Assembly: GCA_964392325.1 (NCBI GenBank)
Contig: CAYMPJ010000003.1
Span: forward strand, 124,001 to 188,000
DNA: 64,000 bases
Direction: 5' to 3'
Origin: CALLPQ01 sp964392325
Lineage (GTDB): Bacteria > Pseudomonadota > Alphaproteobacteria > Caulobacterales > Parvularculaceae
The notes beneath the pieces were generated by a model that was not told the DNA's origin, made no database searches, and worked only from the letters and a program-made list of their open reading frames with translations. Below, piece after piece: positions 1 through 9,711 of the stretch. The translations under genes and the position numbers were made by a program. How positions within the stretch are numbered: position 1 is the stretch's first letter; each line of letters opens with the position of its first letter.

Positions 1-171
1 ATAAACGCCCATCACCCCGTCAACGCTAAATAATGCCTCGGCTAAAGGAGAGATTGCCGCGCTTTCAATCGTTGGAAAGTCCATGCCGAGCTGGCCCTCT
101 CCCAATACCGCTTGGTCAGGGATAAATTTCAGTGATTGAGGATTTGGCGTATCTTCGGTTTGGATGAACAT
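1..171 (-). CDS. Nfu/NifU-like iron-sulfur scaffold protein, N-terminal part only
   Basis: Reading the minus strand from the ATG at 171 gives 57 codons open to the window edge. The start (MFIQTEDTPNPQSLKFIPD) is the typical opening of the Nfu N-terminal domain, found in proteins that carry Fe-S clusters to target apoproteins. The C-terminal NifU domain with its CxxC cluster site lies outside the window and cannot be checked. The gene is divergent from the malic enzyme gene; the roughly 150 bases between them must hold both promoters. The family call is good; the exact paralogue is not decided. Confidence 0.85.
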   Translation of the reverse strand, partial: MFIQTEDTPNPQSLKFIPDQAVLGEGQLGMDFPTIESAAISPLAEALFSVDGVMGVY

Positions 172-323
172 TGCGATCGGCCTTTAGCTTCATTGGTGGG
201 GCTCATTATGACACAACTTATGTCACGATGAGCCATATTAATTATTGATATATGCGTCCGTCAGTCTAAAAACAATGGTAACATTCAATCTAATAGGCGT
301 TGAAGGGGTTCCAAGCGACTTTT

Positions 324-2621
324 ATGGACGACAATTCTACCAAGTTTACAGACGAAGAAGCCCTTCTGTTCCATTCCGCGGGCAAGCCCGGGAAGTTGGA
401 GATTTCTCCTACCAAACCCATGGCGACCCAACGTGATTTATCGCTGGCCTATTCCCCCGGGGTTGCTGTTCCGGTCAAGCGTATCGCGGAGAATCCAGAC
501 CTCGCCTATGACTACACGTCCAAAGGCAATATGGTCGCGGTGATCTCTAACGGGACAGCGATATTGGGGCTTGGCGATTTGGGGCCTCTAGCCTCTAAAC
601 CTGTGATGGAAGGGAAGTCGGTTCTCTTCAAGCGTTTTGCCGACATTGATAGTGTTGATCTTGAAGTGGATACCTCGGACCCTGAAGCTTTCATAAACTG
701 TGTGCGTTATTTGGGACCTGCTTTTGGCGGGATTAATCTTGAAGATATTGCAGCACCTGAAAGCTTTATGATCGAGCAGCGTCTTAAGGAATTAATGGAT
801 ATTCCGGTCTTTCATGATGATCAGCATGGAACCGCCATTATCGCTGCGGCCGGCCTGCTAAATGCTCTCGATATTACGGGCAAATCTATGAAAGACATCA
901 AGGTCGTTGTGTCTGGTGCCGGCTCCTCTGCGCTTTCAGTGATCGGACTAATCAAGGCGATGGGGCTTCCCCATGATAATGCATTGGTGTGCGACTCAAA
1001 AGGGGTATTGCGAAAAGATCGCCCAAACCTTGATCAATGGCGCTCTGCCCATGCGGTTGAAACGGATAAGAAGTCACTGGCTGAGGCCGTTGAAGGGGCT
1101 GATGTTTTAATCGGTCTTTCAGTCGCGGGCGCGGTTAGCAAAGAAATGATCAAATCCATGGCCAAGAATCCGATTATATTCGTGATGGCCAATCCTGATC
1201 CGGAAATCCTCCCCGAGGATATTGAAGCTGTGCGGGATGATGCGATTATTGCCACAGGGCGGTCGGACTATCCCAATCAGGTCAATAATGTACTGGGTTT
1301 CCCGTATATCTTTCGAGGTGCGCTAGATGTGCGTGCGCGTACTATCAATGACGAAATGAAGATTGCGTGCGCGCAGGCCCTCGCCAAGCTCGCGCGCGAG
1401 GATGTTCCTGATGAGGTTGCTGCCGCTTATGGAAAACGCCTGAAATATGGGCCTGGCTATATTATTCCAACACCTTTTGATCCACGTTTGATTAGTGAGG
1501 TGCCTCCCGCCGTTGCCAAAGCGGCGGCTGATACCGGCGTTGCGCGAAAACCGATTGAAGATATGCAAGCCTACCGCGATAAGCTTGCTGCGCGCCTAGA
1601 CCCGTCTGCATCCTTTTTGCAGAAAGTTTATAGCACAATACGCGGGCAAGAAGAGCCTCGAAGAATTGTCTTTGCCGAGGGGGAAGATCTATCTGTTATT
1701 CGGGCAGCTTATGCGTTTCAGCAACAAGAATTTGGTAAGGCCATTTTAATTGGCCGTGAGGACCGCGTAAAAAAATGTCTTAACGAGGCGGGTCTGCCTG
1801 CCGATGCTGATTTGGAAATCCATAATGCTGCTTTATCAAACCATAACTCTCTCTATACGGATTATTTGTACAAAAGATTGCAAAGACAGGGTTATCTGTT
1901 TCGCGACGCCCAGCGTTTGGTAAATTCAGACCGGAATGTTTTTGCTTCTTGTATGCTCGCAATGGGGCATGCAGATGGCATGGTTACCGGTGTAACCCGT
2001 AATTTTGATGTCGCCCTTAACAATGTGAAATTGGTTCTTGATCCGCGCGCCGGGGAGCGCCTCGTTGCTATGTCTATCATTCTGGCACGTGGCCGGACTA
2101 TTTTTATGGCCGACACGAATATCAATGTTCTTCCAACTTCTGAGGAACTTGCAGAAATAGCAATGCAGGCAGCGCACGCGACACGTCGTCTGGGGACCGA
2201 GCCCCGACTTGCCTTTGTCTCTTATTCTAATTTCGGTAATCCCGATACTTCACATTCAAGGCGTGTTGCAGGTGCCGTCAAAATTCTTGATGGCCGCGAT
2301 GATGTGGACTTCAACTATGAAGGCGAAATGACGCCGCGCATGGCATTAAATGAGCGCTATAGGGAGGCCTTTCCGTTTTCACGACTTGAAGGTGAGGCGA
2401 ATGTATTGGTCGTCCCGGGGCTGCATTCAGGGTCTATATCAACAAAATTACTGGGTGAATTAGGTGAAGCGACCGTGATTGGTCCACTCTTAATGGGTTT
2501 AGAAAAGCCAGTGCAGATTGCTCAAATTGGCTCCAGTGTCTCTGATCTGGTAACCCTTGCGGTAATGGCTGCGGTTGAGCTCGATGATACGCACCGGCTC
2601 TGGGCTCAAAAGTCCGTGTAG
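324..2621 (+). CDS. maeB: NADP-type malic enzyme with C-terminal phosphotransacetylase domain
   Basis: Oxidative decarboxylation of malate to pyruvate, supplying NADPH and pyruvate in the cytoplasm. The protein of about 765 residues has the malic enzyme N-terminal domain (SYSPG-like segment AYSPGVAVPV, then HDDQHGTAIIAAAG), a Rossmann NAD(P) site (VVSGAGSSALSV) and, from about residue 440, a phosphotransacetylase-like domain (RIVFAEGEDLSVIRAA). That fusion and this length are normal for the large MaeB class; the C-terminal domain is usually regulatory, binding acetyl-CoA, rather than an active transacetylase. I chose the ATG at 324 over the in-frame TTG at 300 because homologues start close to the MDDNSTKF segment; a GAAGGGG stretch lies upstream. 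Confidence 0.95.
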   Translation: MDDNSTKFTDEEALLFHSAGKPGKLEISPTKPMATQRDLSLAYSPGVAVPVKRIAENPDLAYDYTSKGNMVAVISNGTAILGLGDLGPLASKPVMEGKSVLFKRFADIDSVDLEVDTSDPEAFINCVRYLGPAFGGINLEDIAAPESFMIEQRLKELMDIPVFHDDQHGTAIIAAAGLLNALDITGKSMKDIKVVVSGAGSSALSVIGLIKAMGLPHDNALVCDSKGVLRKDRPNLDQWRSAHAVETDKKSLAEAVEGADVLIGLSVAGAVSKEMIKSMAKNPIIFVMANPDPEILPEDIEAVRDDAIIATGRSDYPNQVNNVLGFPYIFRGALDVRARTINDEMKIACAQALAKLAREDVPDEVAAAYGKRLKYGPGYIIPTPFDPRLISEVPPAVAKAAADTGVARKPIEDMQAYRDKLAARLDPSASFLQKVYSTIRGQEEPRRIVFAEGEDLSVIRAAYAFQQQEFGKAILIGREDRVKKCLNEAGLPADADLEIHNAALSNHNSLYTDYLYKRLQRQGYLFRDAQRLVNSDRNVFASCMLAMGHADGMVTGVTRNFDVALNNVKLVLDPRAGERLVAMSIILARGRTIFMADTNINVLPTSEELAEIAMQAAHATRRLGTEPRLAFVSYSNFGNPDTSHSRRVAGAVKILDGRDDVDFNYEGEMTPRMALNERYREAFPFSRLEGEANVLVVPGLHSGSISTKLLGELGEATVIGPLLMGLEKPVQIAQIGSSVSDLVTLAVMAAVELDDTHRLWAQKSV

Positions 2622-2759
2622 TCGCGATTTTTGATATTACTACACATTGAAGTGAGTTTGTTATATCAGTACTTGGACTGACCTTTTGTTCGCACTAGAT
2701 GGGTGTAGGCAGAAGCGCACTTGAAAGTGCTACGTAGCAGTGAGCAAGGTATCCATATT

Positions 2760-3617
2760 ATGGTTGTACGTTTGATGGTCGTTATTTCGATATTAATTCC
2801 TTTGGTACTGATGTTGACAATATTTCCAGTCAAGGCAGCCCCAATTTGGGTGGAGAGAAATTTTGTTGCGCCCAACAAACTCGTTAATGAAGTCTTCACC
2901 AGAAGTGATGAGCAAAGCACAATTGTGATTGATCATTCAGAGTGGAGTCATTTTTTAAGCAAATATGCAAGCGCACGCGATGACGGTTTAAACGTCGTGG
3001 ATTATCGCGGCGTTTCATCAGAGGACGCTATGGCACTTGACGCCTATATCGAAATGTTGAGCGCAATCGATGCTACTACACTAAACAAAGATGAGCAGCT
3101 CGCATTCTGGATTAATATGTATAATGCGGTGACGGTTCAGTTGATCATAAAATCTGAACCCGTCGATTCTATTCGCGATTTAAATAAGCCATGGGACAGG
3201 CCGCGTGTGACTGTGAATGGTGTTTTCCTAACTCTTAACCAGATTGAGAGCGGTATTATTCGTCCTGTCTACGACGATCCACGCATTCATTATGCGGTGA
3301 ATTGCGCGTCTATTGGATGTCCAAATCTTGCCCTAATGGCATATAGTGGTTCAACTCTAAATGATATGCTGGATGCGGGCGCTAGAAATTATATCAATCA
3401 CCCGCGCGGGGTTACGGTCAAGGGGCGCCGTGTAACTGCATCAAAAATATTTGGTTGGTATAGAGAGGATTTTGGTGCAGATATTCAGGCTGTTCTTGAT
3501 CATATCCGCAAATATGCCGATGATGATTTAAAGGCTGCCCTTGAAGGGCGGACCAAAATTTCCAAATATAAATATGACTGGAATTTAAATGAACCGAATG
3601 CGGCTTCTGCGAACTAG
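2760..3617 (+). CDS. Secreted DUF547 protein
   Basis: The product of about 285 residues starts with a signal peptide (hydrophobic residues 4-22, likely cut after VKA-A near 27), so it is exported. The rest matches the DUF547 pattern: an EQLAFWINMYNAVTV helix, the conserved VNCASIGCPNL segment with two cysteines, and a FGWYREDFG motif near the end. No biochemical function is established for the family. The ATG at 2760 is preferred over an upstream TTG at 2721 because it leaves a clean signal peptide and has an AAGG 11 bases upstream. A diverged relative that lacks the cysteine motif lies at 62.6-63.6 kb. Confidence 0.85.
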   Translation: MVVRLMVVISILIPLVLMLTIFPVKAAPIWVERNFVAPNKLVNEVFTRSDEQSTIVIDHSEWSHFLSKYASARDDGLNVVDYRGVSSEDAMALDAYIEMLSAIDATTLNKDEQLAFWINMYNAVTVQLIIKSEPVDSIRDLNKPWDRPRVTVNGVFLTLNQIESGIIRPVYDDPRIHYAVNCASIGCPNLALMAYSGSTLNDMLDAGARNYINHPRGVTVKGRRVTASKIFGWYREDFGADIQAVLDHIRKYADDDLKAALEGRTKISKYKYDWNLNEPNAASAN

Positions 3618-3631
3618 TCGCTTGATGAAAA

Positions 3632-4453
3632 TCAATGCGACGCTTTGTTCTTTCGAAATTTCGCTGAATTCTTAATCATAAGATTTGCTGCCCACGGTCT
3701 TGGAATAGCATTGGCAATCCAGACAATAAACTTGTTGACGCGTCCAGGTACATAGACCACGTGATTACGCTCCAAAGCTTTGAGGCCTCCTGCGACCACC
3801 GGCTCGGTTTTCATCAACATATAAGAAGGAAGCTTTGAAAGTTGTGCTCTTGTGCCGTTGACATCATGAAATTCAGTATAGGTAAAACCTGGGCAAAGCG
3901 CGGTCGTCTGAACGCCCCGGTCTTTATATTCTGCAGACAAAGATTGAGAAAAATTAATGAGGAAGGCTTTGGTAGCGCCATAAAGTGTGTGGCCTCTAGC
4001 CCCTGGTGTTAGTCCTGCAACGGAAGCAACCTGTATTATTCTGCCATATCCGCGTTCTACCATTGGGCCCAGAAGGTGGTGGGTAAGGGCGCAGTAGCTT
4101 GTCACCATTAGTTCTATGAAGTCTCTTTGTTCTTGCCAGCTCTTATCAATATATTCCCCGTCCAGACCAAACCCTGCATTGTTAATGAGTATATCAACCC
4201 CGATATCCGCAGTTCTTAAATTATCGATTATCATGTCCGGGCTTTTGGGGTCTGCAAGATCTGCTGTAATGAAGTGGGTTTTTATAGCGTGGTCTGCTTC
4301 CAGTTTTTTTGCCGCTGTTTCAAGGCGGTCATGACGACGTGCGACAAGGACCAGATTTGCTCCTTGCTGTGCGAGTTGTGTTGCAAATTCCTCACCGATT
4401 CCAGCAGAAGCACCGGTTATCAGTGCCCATTTTCCTGAATATTGTTTCGTCAT
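3632..4453 (-). CDS. Short-chain dehydrogenase/reductase
   Basis: A classical SDR of 273 residues: nucleotide-binding TGASAGIGEE near the start, NNAG at about residue 90, and a catalytic Ser with a YGATK motif (Y-x3-K). It will reduce or oxidise a carbonyl/alcohol group using NAD(P)H; the substrate cannot be read from sequence. The C-terminal extension with a hydrophobic stretch (KFIVWIANAIPRPWAANLM) resembles SDRs acting on lipid or steroid-like substrates and may be membrane-associated. The ATG at 4453 is chosen over a TTG two codons upstream. Its end faces the DUF547 gene 14 bases away, so the two genes converge. Confidence 0.9.
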   Translation of the reverse strand: MTKQYSGKWALITGASAGIGEEFATQLAQQGANLVLVARRHDRLETAAKKLEADHAIKTHFITADLADPKSPDMIIDNLRTADIGVDILINNAGFGLDGEYIDKSWQEQRDFIELMVTSYCALTHHLLGPMVERGYGRIIQVASVAGLTPGARGHTLYGATKAFLINFSQSLSAEYKDRGVQTTALCPGFTYTEFHDVNGTRAQLSKLPSYMLMKTEPVVAGGLKALERNHVVYVPGRVNKFIVWIANAIPRPWAANLMIKNSAKFRKNKASH

Positions 4454-4754
4454 GGTCAATCTCTACGTTTTTTTGATGGGGTCATTTAGCACGTTTACAG
4501 GCAGTGGATAAGAGCTGATGCTGATTTGTTGCCTTAAAGGCAGGCTTTTCAAAGAGTTACATTTCCAGATTTAAGCCTAGGGAACGGACTTTTGGTGGCC
4601 TATACTCTTTTAATTGTGAAGCTGAGCGAATGGGAACTATTAAAGTTTCGCATTGCTCGCGCTCTGATAAATTGGCATAACAGACAGGTTATGCGTGCTG
4701 CTTTTCCGGGACTGGTAGGCAGATTATCTTTAAATCACAAAACTGGGAACTAAA
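4454..4754. other. Intergenic region between SDR and YceI genes
   Basis: About 300 bases between divergent genes, so it should carry both promoters. I see no RNA gene, no coding potential and no repeat. A short TGCC/GGCA stem-loop occurs near 4540-4552 but is too weak to call. Confidence 0.4.
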
Positions 4755-5513
4755 ATGATAAAATCATCGTTTTCTAATCGCGGTATTGCAGCAGCGAGTA
4801 CACTCGCCATAATTCTTCCTGCATGCGCGACAATTTCTGACGTTACCTCTTCCGGCGTGGATGCGGTTGATGGCGTGACGGCAGCAAGCACTTCAGCGGT
4901 TGAGGCAACCGCGGCAAGTTCAGCGGCTTCAGCTGTTGATGGAGATCATCACCAAAAATCAGGCCAGTTCGGCATGCCCGTTGGTGATGTTTCCGACATT
5001 GTTGCCGGAACCTACAAAATCGAACCTACCCATGCTTATTTGAGTTTTTCATATGACCATCTTGGGTTCTCCTACCCCGTTTTAAGCTTCAACACCTTTG
5101 ACGGTAGTGTGGTTGTGGACCCTGAAAACCCTGCCAACACGACCGTCTCAGTAACGATCGATGCTTCCAGTATTGATAGCCGTGTAGAGAAATTTAACGC
5201 TCACTTGCGCGGTGAAAACTTCTTTGATGTCGAGCAATTTCCTGAAATTACTTTTGTCTCCACCGCCGCGTTACCCACATCTAGTGGCAGCGGTAAAATT
5301 ACTGGTGACCTGAATATGAAAGGGATTACCAAGCCAGTTGTTCTCGATGTCGTGCTTCATAAGGTTGGTGAAAACCCGTTTACGAAAGCGCCAGCCTTTG
5401 GGATTTCCGCCAAGGCGAATATCAATCGTAGCGAGTGGGATCTTGGGGCATATACACCCAATGTTTCTGATAAAGTTAAAATTGTGATTAGCGCCGAGTT
5501 TTTAAAACAGTAA
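4755..5513 (+). CDS. YceI-family lipoprotein
   Basis: 252 residues. The N-terminus has a basic start, a hydrophobic stretch and a lipobox-like LPAC at about residues 21-24, followed by a low-complexity Ala/Ser/Val linker to about residue 65. The remaining 170 residues form a YceI domain (GTYKIEPTHAYLSFSYDHLG near its start, then FDVEQFPEITFVS and the MKGITKPV segment), a lipocalin-like barrel that in characterised members binds polyisoprenoid lipids. The likely location is the periplasmic face of a membrane. The long Ala-rich linker is unusual for YceI proteins, which are normally simple secreted proteins of about 190 residues. Confidence 0.9.
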   Translation: MIKSSFSNRGIAAASTLAIILPACATISDVTSSGVDAVDGVTAASTSAVEATAASSAASAVDGDHHQKSGQFGMPVGDVSDIVAGTYKIEPTHAYLSFSYDHLGFSYPVLSFNTFDGSVVVDPENPANTTVSVTIDASSIDSRVEKFNAHLRGENFFDVEQFPEITFVSTAALPTSSGSGKITGDLNMKGITKPVVLDVVLHKVGENPFTKAPAFGISAKANINRSEWDLGAYTPNVSDKVKIVISAEFLKQ

Positions 5514-5550
5514 CTAAAGTCTTTCGATCATAATCGATTAAAGTTCTTTG

Positions 5551-5588
5551 CACCCCCGGATGTTTAAATCATCCGGGGGTGTTTTCTT
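5551..5588 (+). terminator. Rho-independent terminator after the YceI gene
   Basis: A perfect stem (CACCCCCGGAT / ATCCGGGGGTG) with a 9-base loop is followed by TTTTCTT. It lies 38 bases past the YceI stop codon, in the right orientation. Confidence 0.9.
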
Positions 5589-5720
5589 ATGGCGCTAGAA
5601 ATTACTAACGATAGATGATGACTTGGAATGGTAAGAATAGGGTCAGTAGAAATAGCTCTATCTGGGCGAAGTGTTATTATAGCCTTTTCTTTCTTTGGCT
5701 TTTTTCCGGGTGCGTTCGCA

Positions 5721-5754
5721 AAAAAAAGTCTCAACCGGAATACCGGTTGAGACT
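5721..5754 (-). terminator. Rho-independent terminator after the RTX gene
   Basis: Twelve-base perfect stem (AGTCTCAACCGG / CCGGTTGAGACT) with loop AATA. On the minus strand it is followed by seven T (5727-5721), and it lies about 50 bases past the stop of the RTX gene. Confidence 0.9.
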
Positions 5755-5801
5755 GATTTTACAAATTTATAGTCTTGTAAAGTTATCTTCAAAAGAACGT
5801 C

Positions 5802-8126
5802 TTAGAATATAAAATCACCTGCCACGAGATCAGCTGCCTCAACACCCGTGAGGGTGATAGTATTAGCACCGTCCGTGATCACCGCATTACCATCAATCTC
5901 GCTAAGGTGGTTGGCTAGGAGATCTGCAAAGTCAGTGATGGCTGTTACTGCCGATAGATCAATGGCTTCAAACGCATTGGCTTGATCAAAGTCGGTGATG
6001 GTATCCTGACCGAAATTATCTTCAAAGACAAAGAAGTCTGCATTGAAGTTTCCGGTAAGATCATCATTTCCTTCACCGCCATTCAGGCTGTCAAAGCCTG
6101 CACCGCCAAAGAGGCGATCATTGCCATCATCACCATTTAGGAAATCATTTCCGAGTTGGCCAAATAATGCATCATTATTCAGGCCACCACTTAGATTATC
6201 ATTTCCTTCTTCACCAAATAGACGATCAAAGCCCTGACCGCCAAGCAGTTCATCATCGCCAGTACCAGCAAACAAATTGTCCGCATTGGCACCGCCATCA
6301 AGGGTATCATTACCAGCACCGCCTTGAAGAAGATCAAATCCGGCTTCCCCGTTTAGGATATCATCACCGCCATTACCATTTAGCGTGTTTGCTTGATTGT
6401 TTCCGGAAATGTCATCATTGCCTGAAGCTGATCCTGTAATGTTTTCAATCGAGATCAAGCTATCGCCAACAGATGCAATTGCATTACCGGCATTATCTAG
6501 GTCAACGGTGACACCAGGGCCAGCAGAGAACAACACAGTATCAATGCCTTCGCCGCCATCAACAGTATCTGCGCCGCCAAAAGAGTGGAATGTATCATTA
6601 CCCAGACCACCTTCTAGAACATTGATTTCATTATTGCCGAAAATACCATCATTAAAGTCAGTACCGATAACATTCTCAACATCATCGACTTCAAATAGAA
6701 CGGCGCCGCCTGCTGCTGGAGGGGCATCAAGAACGCCGCCATCTTGACTAGGCGTACCATTGCCACCTGCTGAATTGACATCGAGATCAACGATAATGCC
6801 CGCAGAACTACCAGAAAAATTCACAGTATCGTTGCCAGTACCGCCATCGATTGTGTCGATCCCGTCGGAGATTAGAATATCATCACCTGCGCCGCCATTG
6901 AGCGTATCATTACCGCCATTACCGTTCAGAATATTATTGCCGGCATTGCCAGTGATATTGTCATCGCCTGAGGCTGATCCTGTAATATTTTCAATCGATA
7001 TCAATGTGTCGCCTACTGATGCGACCGCATCACCAAAATCATCAAGCGTAACGGTGACACCAGGGCCGGCAGAGAACAATACAGTATCAATGCCGTCGCC
7101 GCCATCAACAATATCTGCGCCGCCAAAAGAATGGAATGTATCGTTACCCAGACCACCTATCAAAATATTGACTTCATTATTACCGAAGATACCGTCATTG
7201 AAGTCAGTACCGATAACATTTTCAATATCATCTACTTCAAATAGAACAGCGCCGCCTGCTGCTGGAGGGGCATCAAGAACGCCGCCATCTTGACTAGGCG
7301 TACCATTGCCACCTGCTGAATTGACATCGAGATCAACGATAATGCCCGCAGAACTACCAGAAAAATTCACAGTATCGTTGCCAGTACCGCCATCGATTGT
7401 GTCGATCCCGTCGGAGATTAGAATATCATCACCTGCGCCGCCATTGAGCGTATCATTACCGCCATTACCGTTCAGAATATTATTGCCGGCATTACCAGTA
7501 ATATTGTCATCACCTGAAGCTGATCCTGTAATATTTTCGATCGAGATCAATGTGTCGCCTACTGATGCAACGCCGTTACCAAAATCATCGAGTGTAACAG
7601 TGGTGCCAGGGCCAGCAGAGAACAATACAGTATCAATGCCGTCGCCGCCATCAACAGTATCCGCGCCGCCGAAAGAATGGAAAACATCATTGCCCAGGCC
7701 GCCTTCAAGTACATTGACTTCCTGATTACCGAAAATGAAGTCATTGCCTTGTGTGCCGATCACATTTTCAACATCGAGAACAGCAACAGTCGGTGTACCG
7801 CCCGCGGCTGGAGCTGCGGTTAAAACGGCGCCAATTTCTGATGCTCCTGATCCTGGAGGCGAGTTAAGGTCTAAATCGATGGAAAGACCATCGGTTAGAG
7901 CAGAGAAATCAATAGTATCTATGCCCAAGCCGCCGTCTACGAAATCAAGCGCGTCTGAAATGAAGGTATCGTCGCCATCACCCCCAATTAGGACGTCACT
8001 ACCTAGGGCGCCGTCCAAAGTATCATTCCCCTCAAGGCCAATTAGTTGATCGTTGGAAATTGTTCCGGTTAGCGTGTCGTTTAACTCTGTGCCCAAAACG
8101 AGGGGGCTAAATGAAGTGGTAGTCAT
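5802..8126 (-). CDS. RTX (hemolysin-type calcium-binding repeat) secreted protein
   Basis: About 774 residues, almost wholly acidic Gly/Asp/Asn-rich repeats of the GGxGxDxx type (GGLGNDTFHSFGGAD, GGAGDDILISDGID, GNGGNDTLNGGAG), which fold as calcium-binding parallel beta-rolls. The C-terminus (NFGQDTITDFD, then VAGDFIF at the end) looks like an uncleaved type I secretion signal. There is no N-terminal signal peptide and no separate enzymatic domain, so a structural, adhesive or surface-layer role is more likely than a toxin. The start at 8126 has an AAGGAC site 8-9 bases upstream; a longer version to 8225 has none. No type I secretion genes are adjacent. The middle contains about three 182-residue units, two nearly identical. 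Confidence 0.9.
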   Translation of the reverse strand: MTTTSFSPLVLGTELNDTLTGTISNDQLIGLEGNDTLDGALGSDVLIGGDGDDTFISDALDFVDGGLGIDTIDFSALTDGLSIDLDLNSPPGSGASEIGAVLTAAPAAGGTPTVAVLDVENVIGTQGNDFIFGNQEVNVLEGGLGNDVFHSFGGADTVDGGDGIDTVLFSAGPGTTVTLDDFGNGVASVGDTLISIENITGSASGDDNITGNAGNNILNGNGGNDTLNGGAGDDILISDGIDTIDGGTGNDTVNFSGSSAGIIVDLDVNSAGGNGTPSQDGGVLDAPPAAGGAVLFEVDDIENVIGTDFNDGIFGNNEVNILIGGLGNDTFHSFGGADIVDGGDGIDTVLFSAGPGVTVTLDDFGDAVASVGDTLISIENITGSASGDDNITGNAGNNILNGNGGNDTLNGGAGDDILISDGIDTIDGGTGNDTVNFSGSSAGIIVDLDVNSAGGNGTPSQDGGVLDAPPAAGGAVLFEVDDVENVIGTDFNDGIFGNNEINVLEGGLGNDTFHSFGGADTVDGGEGIDTVLFSAGPGVTVDLDNAGNAIASVGDSLISIENITGSASGNDDISGNNQANTLNGNGGDDILNGEAGFDLLQGGAGNDTLDGGANADNLFAGTGDDELLGGQGFDRLFGEEGNDNLSGGLNNDALFGQLGNDFLNGDDGNDRLFGGAGFDSLNGGEGNDDLTGNFNADFFVFEDNFGQDTITDFDQANAFEAIDLSAVTAITDFADLLANHLSEIDGNAVITDGANTITLTGVEAADLVAGDFIF
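6703..7493. repeat. 546-bp tandem repeat inside the RTX gene
   Basis: Bases 6703-6947 are identical to 7249-7493 (245 bases without a mismatch, offset 546). The similarity continues at lower identity into 6440-6702, 6986-7248 and 7532-7794, so the gene holds about three 182-residue units. Identity at synonymous sites points to recent duplication or gene conversion. Confidence 0.9.
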
Positions 8127-8442
8127 AAGTACAAGTCCTTGTTTTTTTAATTTTCTACATAATGGTTCCACCCTCGCTTTTTGATTACCAGTTTCGCAGC
8201 GCGAGTGAAGTAAGAACACACTCACAATGGGTCACTAATGTGTGAAGCTTTCGCCATTTTTTGTGAAGACTAATCAGCACAAATTACAGTCGGAATGATG
8301 CCATTTGTATAACAGGCGTTTTCTTTTGGAAAACTCTCTCTATACTCTGTGAGTTATATCCCGTCATTTAGGGATGGCGATTGTTGAATTTAGGGGGCCT
8401 GTTTACGGGCATAAATTGAGAGACAGAAGTAAGGAAACTCTT
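8127..8442. other. Intergenic region between the RTX gene and symporter
   Basis: About 316 bases between divergent starts. No gene or RNA is evident. A TATACT hexamer near 8340 could be a -10 element for the symporter gene, but no convincing -35 is visible. Confidence 0.35.
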
Positions 8443-9711
8443 ATGGGCTGGTGGTTTGCAATCAAATTATGGAAACGGGTATTTCTGGGGCTAGCATTGG
8501 GTATCGCCTTCGGGCTTGCCGTAACGCAAGTTATGGGCCCGGTTGAGGGAGAGGCTCTGCTCTTAAAAGTGAAAGTCGTTGGCGATATTTTTATCCGCCT
8601 GATCCGAATGATTATCGTTCCACTGATTTTCTTTACACTGACAGCTGGAATTTACGCCATGGGCGATGCCCGTAAATTGGGCACCATTGGTGTGAAAGCA
8701 TTTACGCTATATGTGGTAACAACCTTTTTTGCTAATCTCATCGGGCTTGGTATCGGCACGGTTTTGCAGCCAGGTAAAGGCGTGCAGCTGGGTAGTCCCT
8801 CAACTGTTGAGCTTCCCGTCGCGGCCCCCTTGGGAGAGCGTTTAATGGGAATTATCCCTGAAAATCCGATCGCAGCCCTTGCGCAAGGGGATGTTCTCGC
8901 GGTCATTTTCTTCTCGATCCTGTTTGGAGTAGGGATTTTGATGGCGCGCTCGGAAGGCGAACCGGTTGGTCGCTTTTTTGAATCTGCGTCAGAAGCAATT
9001 TTAAAGGTGACCTATATTATTATGGAGCTTGCTCCTTTTGGCGTTTTTGCGTTGATCGCTTATACTGCCGGCACCAAAGGAATAGAGACGTTTACAGCTA
9101 TTTTGACACTAACGGTTGCGGTTTATCTTGGCGCATTTATTCATATGATTGTCGTCTATGGCGGGTTAATCCGGATCATCGCGAATTTGCCATTACTCAA
9201 TTTTTTCCGGGGTATCCTCGAAGCCCAGATGGTGGCTTATTCAACATCTTCAAGCTCGGCAACCTTGCCGGTAACCATCCGGGCCGTCTCGGAAAATCTT
9301 GGTGTGGATAAGCCGGTCGCCGGTTCGGTTTTGCCACTGGGCTCGACCATCAATATGGATGGTACTTCTCTCTATCTCGGGATTGTTGCGCTTTTCGCTG
9401 CGCAAGCTTATGGGATCGAACTTGAACTTATTCACTACCCGCTTATTGCTCTGACAGCAGCCCTCGTTTCTGTTGGCGCCGCAGGGATCCCGTCCGCGTC
9501 TCTGTTCTTGCTGGCCATTGTGCTCGATGTATTTGGTTTTCCCGCCAGCGAAGTTCCCATCATTGTCGGCTTTATCCTGCCCTTTGACCGGCTCCTCGAT
9601 ATGATGCGTACGGTCGTTAATGTTACGGGCGATGCTGCGGTTGCGACTGTCGTTGCAAAATGGGAAGGCGAGCTTGATGAAGAGGTGTTTCGCGCCAAAG
9701 TACCTAACTAG
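8443..9711 (+). CDS. Dicarboxylate/glutamate:cation symporter (DAACS family)
   Basis: An inner-membrane carrier of 422 residues driving uptake of dicarboxylates or acidic amino acids with Na+ or H+. It shows the family signatures: the serine-rich re-entrant loop STSSSSATLPVT, the NMDGT motif, and DRLLDMMRTVVNVTGDA in the last transmembrane region. Hydrophobic segments are spread along the whole length. I start it at 8443, where AAGGA sits 7 bases upstream; the in-frame ATG at 8374 would add a polar N-terminal tail that is not usual. It cannot be decided whether the substrate is C4-dicarboxylate or glutamate/aspartate. Confidence 0.92.
   Translation: MGWWFAIKLWKRVFLGLALGIAFGLAVTQVMGPVEGEALLLKVKVVGDIFIRLIRMIIVPLIFFTLTAGIYAMGDARKLGTIGVKAFTLYVVTTFFANLIGLGIGTVLQPGKGVQLGSPSTVELPVAAPLGERLMGIIPENPIAALAQGDVLAVIFFSILFGVGILMARSEGEPVGRFFESASEAILKVTYIIMELAPFGVFALIAYTAGTKGIETFTAILTLTVAVYLGAFIHMIVVYGGLIRIIANLPLLNFFRGILEAQMVAYSTSSSSATLPVTIRAVSENLGVDKPVAGSVLPLGSTINMDGTSLYLGIVALFAAQAYGIELELIHYPLIALTAALVSVGAAGIPSASLFLLAIVLDVFGFPASEVPIIVGFILPFDRLLDMMRTVVNVTGDAAVATVVAKWEGELDEEVFRAKVPN

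Noticed and set aside
5615..5812. 65-codon plus-strand frame
   Set aside because: It runs straight through the RTX terminator hairpin at 5721-5754 and overlaps the RTX stop; no family or good ribosome site.
6703..7493. CRISPR-like or mobile repeat impression
   Set aside because: Period is 546 bases, within one continuous coding frame and without spacers or terminal inverted repeats.
6043..8049. Several Pro/Ser-rich open frames on the plus strand across the RTX gene
   Set aside because: They are antisense shadows of the Gly/Asp repeats; their repeated composition mirrors the 546-bp duplication and no ribosome sites precede them.
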